Positions 1 through 5,006 of a stretch of 10,479 nucleotides of DNA are shown one piece after another. Every line of letters begins with the position of its first letter. The stretch's first letter is position 1. Source of the stretch: an uncultured Eubacteriales bacterium (GTDB lineage Bacteria > Bacillota > Clostridia > Oscillospirales > Acutalibacteraceae); NCBI GenBank assembly GCA_934643185.1, contig CAKUBN010000071.1:1-10479 (forward strand), given 5' to 3'. The notes below the pieces were generated by a model. That model ran no database searches and had not been told where the DNA came from. It saw only the letters and a list, made by a program, of their open reading frames with translations. A program made the translations under genes and the position numbers.

Positions 1-164
1 ACCCATTCGGTGCGGCACTCCATAAAGTCCACCACCCGAAACAGAAATTTCGGCAGCTCTGCCTTGTGAATATCCTCACTGTTCTTGCGCTCCACCAGCT
101 CCCAGACAAGGTCGTTAAACTGCAAGGTCAGTTCCTGATATTCCACATCCCGCCCGCTGACCAT
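1..164 (-). CDS. Partial hypothetical protein, N-terminal part
   Basis: An open minus-strand frame starts at an ATG at 164 and runs off the left edge after 54 complete codons. It reads as a plausible charged, mostly helical protein beginning MVSGRDVEYQELTLQF, with later stretches such as DLVWELVERKN and KFLFRVVDFMECR. I do not recognise the family. The frame stays open upstream of the ATG, but the sequence beyond about 165 becomes low-complexity and proline/arginine rich. At that point the opposite strand carries the tail of another gene. The apparent start may therefore be an internal codon at a rearrangement junction, not the native start. No convincing ribosome site precedes the ATG. The whole gene lies mostly outside the window, so function cannot be assigned. 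Confidence 0.4.
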   Translation of the reverse strand, partial: MVSGRDVEYQELTLQFNDLVWELVERKNSEDIHKAELPKFLFRVVDFMECRTEW

Positions 165-262
165 ATGCAGGAGATTATCTGGTGGAGGCTGACGGCTTTG
201 CCGGCGACCCGGAAGAAGCCTGCCGGACATCGTACCGTTTCCTGCAGGGCAAGCTGATCTAA
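161..262 (+). pseudogene. C-terminal remnant, sugar-phosphate isomerase/epimerase-like
   Basis: After an in-frame TGA at 158-160 this frame reads PYAGDYLVEADGFAGDPEEA and continues CRTSYRFLQGKLI before a TAA at 260-262. The acidic GDPEEACR patch followed by an SYxFL helix resembles the last helix of TIM-barrel sugar-phosphate isomerases/epimerases. Such genes often sit directly upstream of Gfo/Idh/MocA oxidoreductases, and the start of one lies 74 bases downstream. The family call is inferred from that resemblance and context, not from a catalytic motif. Only about 33 residues remain. Everything upstream is replaced by the minus-strand partial gene, with the join near 161-166. It is a gene tail cut off by rearrangement or by a contig join. 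Confidence 0.4.
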
Positions 263-335
263 AATTCCTCCCGTCCGCGGCGTCGGTCAACGGCGCGCGG
301 CGCAGGAGGGCGTCTTAGAATGGGAGGATTTTACA

Positions 336-695
336 ATGAAAAAACTGAATGTGGGCCTGGTTGGTGCCGGGTTCATGGGAAAAGCGCACTCAATCGGGTA
401 TTCCGACATGCCCAAGTATTTCTGGCCGGCCCCGGCCGTGCCGGTTTTAAAAACAATCTGCGACATCGTCCCGGAAATCGCGGCGGACGCGAAAGAGCGC
501 TTCGGCTTTGAAAAATGCTGCACGGACTGGCGCGACCTGCGCCAGCAGCTTCGGTCTAAGGCAGCACAGCCTCAGAACCCGCAGCCCCAAGTCCCGCAGA
601 GCGCACCCGTAGCCAAATTCTGCGGCAAGTGCGGTTCGCCGTTGAACGAAGCCGGCAAGTGCCCCAACTGTGACAACAATCAGCCTCAGGCTTAA
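336..695 (+). pseudogene. Chimeric ORF: Gfo/Idh/MocA N-terminus joined to a zinc-ribbon tail
   Basis: The 119-codon frame has a good ribosome site (GGGAGG, 322-327) eight bases before its ATG. Residues 1-68 are the start of a Gfo/Idh/MocA NAD(P)-dependent sugar oxidoreductase: a beta strand, the Rossmann loop GAGFMGKAH (10-18), and a typical second strand CDIVPEIA. These enzymes normally run 330-390 residues, and here the family pattern stops at DWRDL (64-68). From residue 69 the text changes to a Q/P-rich linker and a four-cysteine zinc ribbon (C96, C99, C109, C112). Such ribbons are common as C-terminal tails of SPFH/virion-core-like or membrane-associated proteins. The join falls near base 540. 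The catalytic C-terminal domain is absent, so oxidoreductase activity is not expected. The frame is open across the join, so a small hybrid protein could still be made. Confidence 0.6.
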
Positions 696-714
696 ACGCA
701 AACATTAAGATTAT

Positions 715-751
715 GCCCCGAGCGGAAGCAATGCCGCTCGGGGCTTTTGGT
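715..751 (+). terminator. Strong intrinsic terminator after the zinc-ribbon ORF
   Basis: A perfect 11-bp stem (715-725 pairing with 734-744, GCCCCGAGCGG on the left arm) encloses an 8-base loop and is followed by TTTTGGTTTT. It lies 20 bases after the TAA at 693-695. It is a textbook Rho-independent terminator and presumably belonged to the zinc-ribbon gene. Confidence 0.9.
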
Positions 752-800
752 TTTATCGGGAAAAATCTGCCGAAAGTCCCTTAAATTGAAAACCGCTCTC

Positions 801-830
801 TTGCCCTCTCTGCTTTCTTCATGATAAAAT
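801..830 (+). promoter_or_regulatory. Possible sigma70 promoter for a truncated gene
   Basis: TTGCCC (801-806) and TAAAAT (825-830) are separated by 18 bases. They lie 30 bases upstream of an ATG at 861 that has a CGGAG ribosome site at 847-851. The -35 matches consensus at four of six positions and the -10 at five of six. The surroundings (downstream of a terminator, upstream of a start codon) fit a promoter, but no direct proof is visible. Confidence 0.4.
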
Positions 831-860
831 AAGGGAAAAACCAAAACGGAGATATCTTCC

Positions 861-887
861 ATGTTTGCCCTTACAAACGAGCCTTAA
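861..887 (+). pseudogene. Gene start truncated after eight codons
   Basis: A ribosome site (CGGAG, 847-851) and ATG at 861 open a frame reading MFALTNEP before TAA at 885-887. Base composition drops abruptly to AT-rich at the same place. The simplest reading is that a G+C-rich gene once began here and was cut when the downstream AT-rich segment was joined. Eight residues are too few to name the product. A possible far tail of a coding frame is seen after 1785 (see that entry). Confidence 0.35.
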
Positions 888-1784
888 CTTTTCTTATACT
901 CGAAAAAATGCACTCCAAAGATTGATTAAATCAACTGTGTTAATTATAGCATTTTTTGATTTTTTCAATAGAATTACGAAAAAAGAGTTAGTTTTTGGCA
1001 AAGAAAGTAAGAGCAAAACAACTTTTAATAACAAGAGAAATGTATATGGAGATGAGATAGGATGAGAATATTTTTATGCGGTGGAGGTTGTGGGCAACAA
1101 ACAGTTGATGCAAATAAGAAATTAAATAAAGTTATAGATCATAATAAACCTATATTATATATTCCACTTGCTATGCCAAGTGAAAGATATCCAAGCTGTT
1201 ATGAATGGATTAAAGATGAATTAAAAGGGGTTGATGTTCCAAATATAGATATGGTTGTTTCGGGTGCTGATTTATTTAATAAAAATTTAGAAAATTATTC
1301 CGCATTATTTATTGGTGGTGGAAATACTTTTAAATTACTAAAAGATTTGAAAGATAGTGGTTCATTTGAAAAAATAAAAATTTTTATTGAAAATAACGGT
1401 ATTGTTTTTGGAGGAAGTGCTGGTGCTATAATTCTAGGGCAATGTATCGACACATGTAAATATGCAGACAAAAATGAAGTTGACCTTAAAGATTTAATGG
1501 GTTTTGATGTAGTAAGCCATTTTTCTTTTCTTTGTCATTTTACAAATCAAGATGAAGAAAAGACTAAATTAAATAAAAACTATCTGCTAGAATTATCAAA
1601 AAAGGAAAAAATAATAGCTCTCCCTGAAGAAGATACTATTTATTATGAGAATGGCAAATTTGAAATTATTGGAAATAGACCATTTTATATTTTTGAAGAA
1701 GGTAATATGATTTCGTATAATGTAAATCAAGATAGGTTAACTGAATTTTTAAAGTTAAATAGTGATGCTGATTTATTTAAATAA
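888..1784. other. AT-rich acquired segment carrying a peptidase E-like gene
   Basis: Base composition falls sharply near 885 and recovers exactly after the TAA at 1782-1784. By eye the segment is about 30% G+C, against well over 50% on both sides, and its codon choice (AAA, TTA, ATA, GAT) is unlike that of the cas genes. Positions 888-1061 hold no convincing complete gene. A weak promoter-like pair lies there (TTGATT 922-927 and TATAGC 945-950, 17 apart), as does a small inverted repeat TTGATTTTTTCAA near 956-968. No transposase, terminal inverted repeat or target duplication was found. Horizontal acquisition is inferred from composition alone. Confidence 0.6.
1062..1784 (+). CDS. Peptidase E-like protein, family S51
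   Basis: The 240-residue product has the class I glutamine-amidotransferase-like fold signature of the S51 peptidases (PepE alpha-aspartyl dipeptidase and relatives, usually 210-250 residues). The start MRIFLCGGG is the usual first strand and glycine turn. IGGGNTF (84-90) is the conserved GGGN loop. GGSAGA (117-122) is the nucleophile elbow with Ser119. H153 or H159 and E189/E190 are candidates for the rest of a Ser-His-Glu triad. PepE cleaves Asp-X dipeptides in the cytoplasm. Several relatives have other or unknown roles, so substrate specificity is not settled here. The ATG is preceded by a purine-rich GGAGATGAGATAGG stretch. The gene appears intact, is strongly AT-rich, and stands alone between truncated genes. 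A link to the CRISPR locus beyond adjacency is not supported. Confidence 0.85.
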   Translation: MRIFLCGGGCGQQTVDANKKLNKVIDHNKPILYIPLAMPSERYPSCYEWIKDELKGVDVPNIDMVVSGADLFNKNLENYSALFIGGGNTFKLLKDLKDSGSFEKIKIFIENNGIVFGGSAGAIILGQCIDTCKYADKNEVDLKDLMGFDVVSHFSFLCHFTNQDEEKTKLNKNYLLELSKKEKIIALPEEDTIYYENGKFEIIGNRPFYIFEEGNMISYNVNQDRLTEFLKLNSDADLFK

Positions 1785-1938
1785 GCAGCCCCCAAAACGC
1801 CGAAAGGCTCCAAAAAGTCCGCGCGCAATTCGGGCTGTAAATGAAGCTCTTAGATGAAGCGAATACCGCCGCATTCGACGCCCCCACCCCCACCTGTCGC
1901 TTTTCCGCTCACCTTACCTATTCTTCAAATTAAATATA
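1785..1938. other. Intergenic region with a possible gene-tail remnant
   Basis: G+C-rich sequence resumes directly after the peptidase stop. One frame reads SSPQNAERLQKVRAQFGL before TAA at 1838-1840, which looks like an ordinary protein C-terminus and may be the tail of the gene cut at 861-887. This is only suggestive, and another frame is also open for a similar distance. Positions 1841-1938 show no coding potential, no terminator and no repeat-like sequence. Confidence 0.25.
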
Positions 1939-1967
1939 TTTACTTTGTACTTTTCCCGTGCTATGAT
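1939..1967 (+). promoter_or_regulatory. cas3 promoter
   Basis: TTTACT (1939-1944) and TATGAT (1962-1967) are exactly 17 bases apart and sit in a short AT-rich patch just upstream of cas3. The expected transcript start near 1974 leaves about 23 untranslated bases ahead of the ATG at 1997, including the AAAGGTG ribosome site. cas3 therefore has its own promoter, separate from the cas5 operon. No site resembling the CreR target is seen here. Confidence 0.6.
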
Positions 1968-1996
1968 GGTCTTAACAAAGACGAAAAGGTGATTTT

Positions 1997-4132
1997 ATGG
2001 CGAAAAAGCTGGCACATATAAGTGAAGATCATTCCCGCGAGCAAACCGTATACGAACACCTCACCGGCACGGCAGAGCTTGCAAAGCAGTTTGCCGCCGC
2101 ATTCGGCGCGGAGGAAGACGGCTATCTGCTCGGTTTACTGCACGACATCGGCAAGTACAGCGATGCCTTTCAGCATCGATTAGACGGCGGCGTGCGCGTA
2201 GACCACTCCACGGCCGGCGCAAAAGAAGCTTGCGCACACGGTGTCGGGTATCTGGCACTCGCCATCGCAGGCCATCACGGCGGCATACCGAATTTCGGTT
2301 CCCGCGCCGATACCAAAAACGACGCTACCCTCTCGGGCCGCTTAAAACGCGACCTCGAACCGTATGACGATTGGAAAACCGAAGTCACTCTGCCGCCGGT
2401 CAAGCCCTTTAACATGCGGGAATTCAACACCGGGTTTCGGCTCTCGTTTTATATCCGCATGCTGTTTTCTTGCCTTGTTGATGCCGATTTCATCGACACC
2501 GAAACCTTTATGGACGGCGCACTTGCCCCGCGCGGCAACTACGATGCGCTCCCTGCGCTGCTCGACCGCTTGGAAACGTACATCGCACCGTGGTATCCGC
2601 CCAAAGCCGAGCTCAACCGAAAGCGCTGCGCCATTTTGGATGCGTGCAAGGCCTCCGGCAGCACCGCCGCACCGGGTGTTTATACGCTTACCGTGCCGAC
2701 GGGTGGCGGAAAAACGACCGCTGCCATGGCATTTGCGCTGACCGCTGCCGTACGAAACTGCATGAGCCGCGTCATCTACGCCGCGCCGTACACGTCCATC
2801 ATCGACCAAAACGCCGATACGTTTGAAAAAATCTTCGGCACGGAAAACGTCATCGAGCACCACAGCAGCGCGGAATATCTCTTTTCCGAAAGCCCGAACC
2901 CCGCAGAGTACCGCAAAATGCTGGCCGCAGAAAACTGGGACGCCCCCGTCATCGCCACGACCACCGTGCAGCTGTTTGAGTCCCTGTTTGCGAGCAAACC
3001 CGCCCGCTGCCGCAAGCTGCACAACCTCGCCAACAGCGTGCTCATCTTAGACGAAGTGCAGACGCTGCCCATGCCGTATCTAAAGCCGTTCACGGCGGCG
3101 CTTGCCGAGCTTGCCCGAAAGTACGGCGTCATTGTCGTCCTGTGCACCGCCACGCAGCCCGCGTTAGACGGTGTTTTTGCCGATTTGAAAATCGACCTGC
3201 CGATCAAAGAGATCTGTCCCAATGTCCCTGAAAATTTCGAGACCTTCCGCCGCACGAAAATCACGCAGCACACATTTGACAGCACAGAATCGCTCACCGC
3301 CGAGCTCATCGCGCTGCCGCAGGTGCTTTGCATCGTCAACCGCATCGCGGACGCGCAGAAGATCTATCAGGCGCTGCCGGAAGACGGTGCGTACTGTCTC
3401 ACCACGCACCTGTGTCCTGCCCACCGCAAAGCGCGCATTAAGGAAATTCGCGAACGCCTAAAAATCGGCCTGCCCTGCCGCGTCGTTTCCACCTCGCTCA
3501 TCGAAGCCGGTGTCGATGTGGATTTCCCGCGCGTCTACCGCGAAGAAGCCGGGCTTGATTCCGTCCTGCAAGCCGCCGGCCGCTGCAATCGCGAGGGCAA
3601 GCGCCCGTTAGATGAAAGCCTCGTGACCGTCTTCACCGTCCAGAACACCACCCCGCCGCCCTACATGCGCCAGCCCGCCGCAGCCATGAAGAACATTTCA
3701 AAACGCATGGAGGACATCACTTCGTTAGCTGCAATCCGCGCGTATTTTGAGTTCTATCGCGATTTGTACGGCAAAGAAGATCTCGACCGTGAGAAGATTC
3801 TCCTAGCGTTCGAAAACGAGATGCTCCCGTTCGCCTCCGTTGCGGAAAAGGTACGGGTCATTGAAAGCTGCACCACACCCGTGTATATCCCGATCGACCA
3901 AGGCGAAGCCCTCGTTGAGCGGCTGTATCGCGGTGAACGCAGCCGCACCCTGTTCAGAAAGCTCGGGCAGTACAGCGTGAACGTCTACCCGCAGCAGCTC
4001 GCTGCCCTGCGAGAAGCCGGCGCCGTGCAGAGCATCGACGGCGGCGCGCTCTATGTCCTCGCCGATCCCCGCCGCTACGACAGTGCCCTCGGCCTCACCC
4101 TCGACCAAACCGAAACCGCTCTGTTTATATAA
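1997..4132 (+). CDS. cas3: CRISPR-associated helicase/nuclease Cas3, subtype I-C
   Basis: This is the target-degrading enzyme, recruited to Cascade after R-loop formation. It nicks and then processively unwinds and shreds the displaced DNA strand. The 711-residue product has an N-terminal HD nuclease followed by a superfamily 2 helicase. HD residues are H21, H49-D50 in LLHDIGK, H70, H93-H94 in AGHHGG, and probably D162. Helicase motifs are Walker A VPTGGGKTT (233-241), DEVQ as the DEAD-box equivalent (352-355), CTATQP (383-388), STSLIEAGVD (498-507) and motif VI QAAGRCNREG (525-534). The remainder is the accessory C-terminal domain. All motifs are intact, and the length is normal for I-C Cas3. 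An AAAGGTG ribosome site lies just upstream of the ATG. The next cas gene is 226 bases away behind an antisense RNA gene, so cas3 is transcriptionally separate. The TAA overlaps the T-tract of that RNA's terminator on the other strand. Confidence 0.97.
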   Translation: MAKKLAHISEDHSREQTVYEHLTGTAELAKQFAAAFGAEEDGYLLGLLHDIGKYSDAFQHRLDGGVRVDHSTAGAKEACAHGVGYLALAIAGHHGGIPNFGSRADTKNDATLSGRLKRDLEPYDDWKTEVTLPPVKPFNMREFNTGFRLSFYIRMLFSCLVDADFIDTETFMDGALAPRGNYDALPALLDRLETYIAPWYPPKAELNRKRCAILDACKASGSTAAPGVYTLTVPTGGGKTTAAMAFALTAAVRNCMSRVIYAAPYTSIIDQNADTFEKIFGTENVIEHHSSAEYLFSESPNPAEYRKMLAAENWDAPVIATTTVQLFESLFASKPARCRKLHNLANSVLILDEVQTLPMPYLKPFTAALAELARKYGVIVVLCTATQPALDGVFADLKIDLPIKEICPNVPENFETFRRTKITQHTFDSTESLTAELIALPQVLCIVNRIADAQKIYQALPEDGAYCLTTHLCPAHRKARIKEIRERLKIGLPCRVVSTSLIEAGVDVDFPRVYREEAGLDSVLQAAGRCNREGKRPLDESLVTVFTVQNTTPPPYMRQPAAAMKNISKRMEDITSLAAIRAYFEFYRDLYGKEDLDREKILLAFENEMLPFASVAEKVRVIESCTTPVYIPIDQGEALVERLYRGERSRTLFRKLGQYSVNVYPQQLAALREAGAVQSIDGGALYVLADPRRYDSALGLTLDQTETALFI

Positions 4133-4166
4133 AATAGAAAAGCCGGTAAGGTAAACCCTTACCGAC
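4131..4166 (-). terminator. Second degenerate CRISPR repeat acting as the creR terminator
   Basis: On the minus strand GT (4166-4165) is followed by an 8-bp perfect stem, CGGTAAGG (4164-4157) pairing with CCTTACCG (4151-4144), around the 5-base loop GTTTA. One G-U pair and one G-C pair extend it to 10 bp. It is followed by TTTTCTATTTT (4141-4131), giving a good intrinsic terminator. The GTCG start and 8-bp stem repeat the layout of the array repeat, but the 11-base handle has been lost to the T-rich tract. On the + strand the same stem is not followed by a T-run, so it should not strongly stop cas3 read-through. Confidence 0.7.
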
Positions 4167-4228
4167 CTCTCTATACAAATAAAACGTAGTTGTTTCTACC
4201 CACAGTTCAAGTTTGAACCGACCTTACT
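4133..4228 (-). ncRNA. creR: CreR-like cas-regulating RNA: one-spacer mini-CRISPR
   Basis: This is a predicted RNA of about 95 bases antisense to the cas3-cas5 gap. In transcript order it holds a diverged repeat (4222-4192), a 25-base guide (4191-4167) and a second degenerate repeat that is also the terminator (4166-4131). The guide begins AACTACGTTTTATTTGT. Its first 17 bases match the minus strand at 4334-4318 except for position 6, and that site is preceded by TTC (4337-4335), the type I-C PAM. The site covers the cas5 promoter's transcription start. CreR-type RNAs are known in other type I systems and in V-A, where partial guide matches let the effector complex repress its own cas promoter without cleavage. 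By inference, Cas5c would cut at the base of the first hairpin to give an 11-base 5' handle, as for array crRNAs. The terminator stem would replace the 3' hairpin. The RNA ends are estimated from promoter and terminator positions. Confidence 0.8.
4192..4222 (-). repeat. Diverged CRISPR repeat of the creR mini-array
   Basis: On the minus strand this 31-base element is GT + stem CGGTTCAA + AC + TTGAACTG + handle TGGGTAGAAAC. The array repeat is GT + CGCCCTCC + ACCC + GGAGGGCG + TGGATAGAAAT (33 bases). The 8-bp stem length, the leading GTCG and the position of the 11-base handle are kept, and nine of eleven handle bases are identical. The stem sequence is almost entirely changed, yet still pairs (one G-U pair). 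That pattern suggests selection on structure and handle and avoids homology with the array. Confidence 0.8.
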
Positions 4229-4233
4229 CTCCT

Positions 4234-4261
4234 ATTATACGGTTCTTTTCAAAATTTGCAA
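4234..4261 (-). promoter_or_regulatory. creR promoter
   Basis: On the minus strand TTGCAA (4261-4256) and a perfect TATAAT (4239-4234) are separated by 16 bases. Transcription would start near 4228, five or six bases before the first degenerate repeat. The promoter diverges from the cas5 promoter, whose -35 is about 20 bases away, and faces cas3 convergently. Confidence 0.65.
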
Positions 4262-4281
4262 GAAAAACTCGACTTAACCTA

Positions 4282-4310
4282 TTGACAATTATTTTTCCTC
4301 GCATTATAAT
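4282..4310 (+). promoter_or_regulatory. Consensus sigma70 promoter of the cas5-cas2 operon
   Basis: TTGACA (4282-4287) and TATAAT (4305-4310) both match consensus perfectly and have the ideal 17-base spacer. The expected start is near 4317, giving an untranslated leader of about 42 bases before the cas5 TTG at 4359. Such a strong promoter implies a need for repression, and the CreR target begins at the start site. No other cas-operon promoter is seen downstream. Confidence 0.85.
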
Positions 4311-4317
4311 CAAATTA

Positions 4318-4337
4318 ACAAATAAAACTTAGTTGAA
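4318..4337 (-). promoter_or_regulatory. CreR-Cascade target site (PAM + 17-base seed match) on the cas5 promoter
   Basis: Read on the minus strand the site is TTC (4337-4335) followed by AACTAAGTTTTATTTGT (4334-4318). It matches guide bases 1-5 and 7-17 of the creR element; base 6 is A in the site and C in the guide. Matching ends at guide base 18. TTC is the established type I-C PAM. Every sixth guide base is flipped out in type I effector complexes, so the single mismatch should cost little binding. Cascade bound here would extend over the +1 position and the -10 box (4305-4310), blocking RNA polymerase. The match is too short to be expected to license full Cas3 degradation. Confidence 0.8.
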
Positions 4338-4358
4338 GTTTGAAAGGAGTTGATCTTA

Positions 4359-5006
4359 TTGATTCAGTTGGAAGTCTGGGGCCCGTATGCGTTATTCACA
4401 CGCGGAGAGATGAAAGTCGAGCGTGTAAGCTACGATGTCCCCACCCCGTCCGCCGCGCGCGGTATAGTTGAAAGTCTGTATTATCACCCCGGAATACGCT
4501 GGCATATCCGCCGCATCTACGTTTTGAACCCCATCGAGTTCACCACCATTCGGCGCAACGAGGTAAAAAGCAAAATTCTCGGGAGCACCGCCATGCGCAT
4601 CGCGCAGGGCAAGGAAGATGAGCCGTACCTCGTCACGACGAAACAAATCGTCCAGCGCGCCTCCATGGTGCTGACGAACGTCCACTATGTCATCGAAGCG
4701 GAGTTCGAGATGCTGCCGGAAAAAGCCGCACCCGGCGATAACCCCGGCAAGTTTCAGGACATCGTCACACGCCGCATGAGAAAAGGCCAGTGCTTTTCCA
4801 CCCCGTACTTCGGCTGCCGCGAGTTTCCCGCACACTTCAAGCAGTGGGAGGGTGGCCCGATCCCGACGATTGACGAGACGCGCGACCTCGGCTTTATGCT
4901 GTACGATTTCGATTATTCCGACCCACAAAATATCACGCCCCTGTATTTCCGTGCCAAAATGGAGCACGGTGTCATTCAGGTGGCCGGCTGCGAGGTGTTC
5001 AGATGA
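4359..5006 (+). CDS. cas5c: Cas5c (Cas5d), pre-crRNA endoribonuclease and Cascade subunit
   Basis: In type I-C, which lacks Cas6, Cas5c cuts precursor crRNA at the base of each repeat hairpin, then stays bound to the 5' handle at the foot of Cascade. The start begins MIQLEVWGPYALFTRGEMK, a typical Cas5 first strand. Further hallmarks are VSYDVPTPSAARGIVESLYY (23-42), the PSAARG glycine/arginine patch, and IRRNEVKSKI (64-73). Tyr41 or Tyr42 and His109 are candidates for the catalytic residues known from Bacillus halodurans Cas5d, but an alignment would be needed to assign them. A TTG start at 4359 is chosen because GGAG (4346-4349) is nine bases upstream. A TTG at 4350 is in frame but touches the ribosome site. 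The 215-residue length is usual. The stop overlaps the cas8c start (ATGA, 5003-5006), so the two are translationally coupled. Confidence 0.95.
   Translation: MIQLEVWGPYALFTRGEMKVERVSYDVPTPSAARGIVESLYYHPGIRWHIRRIYVLNPIEFTTIRRNEVKSKILGSTAMRIAQGKEDEPYLVTTKQIVQRASMVLTNVHYVIEAEFEMLPEKAAPGDNPGKFQDIVTRRMRKGQCFSTPYFGCREFPAHFKQWEGGPIPTIDETRDLGFMLYDFDYSDPQNITPLYFRAKMEHGVIQVAGCEVFR

Noticed and set aside
66..257. 63-residue + strand ORF at the left edge
   Set aside because: It lies opposite the better minus-strand frame (1-164) and out of frame with the gene-tail frame (161-262).
865..1065. 66-residue + strand ORF with a TTG start, overlapping the peptidase start
   Set aside because: It spans the composition break near 885, has no ribosome site at its TTG, and resembles no protein family.
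1785..1996. Search for a second CreR target upstream of cas3
   Set aside because: A TTC at 1924-1926 is followed by AAATTAAA, which diverges from the guide at base 3. No other match was found.
2342..3022. Long minus-strand ORF inside cas3 (226 residues)
   Set aside because: It is a shadow of the G+C-rich cas3 codons. It shows no motifs, and cas3 is intact with all helicase motifs.
4205..4218. Palindrome GTTCAAGTTTGAAC considered as a repressor operator
   Set aside because: It is explained better as the hairpin of the degenerate CRISPR repeat. Its position and the adjacent handle fit that reading exactly.
4175..4335. The near-identical 18-base stretches at 4175-4192 and 4318-4335 considered as a simple direct repeat or insertion scar
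   Set aside because: Each is bounded differently: one by a repeat handle, the other by a TTC PAM. The single mismatch falls at the flipped guide base, so guide-target pairing explains them better.
4350..4358. Upstream TTG at 4350 as the cas5 start
   Set aside because: It directly touches the GGAG ribosome site. The in-frame TTG at 4359 has normal spacing.
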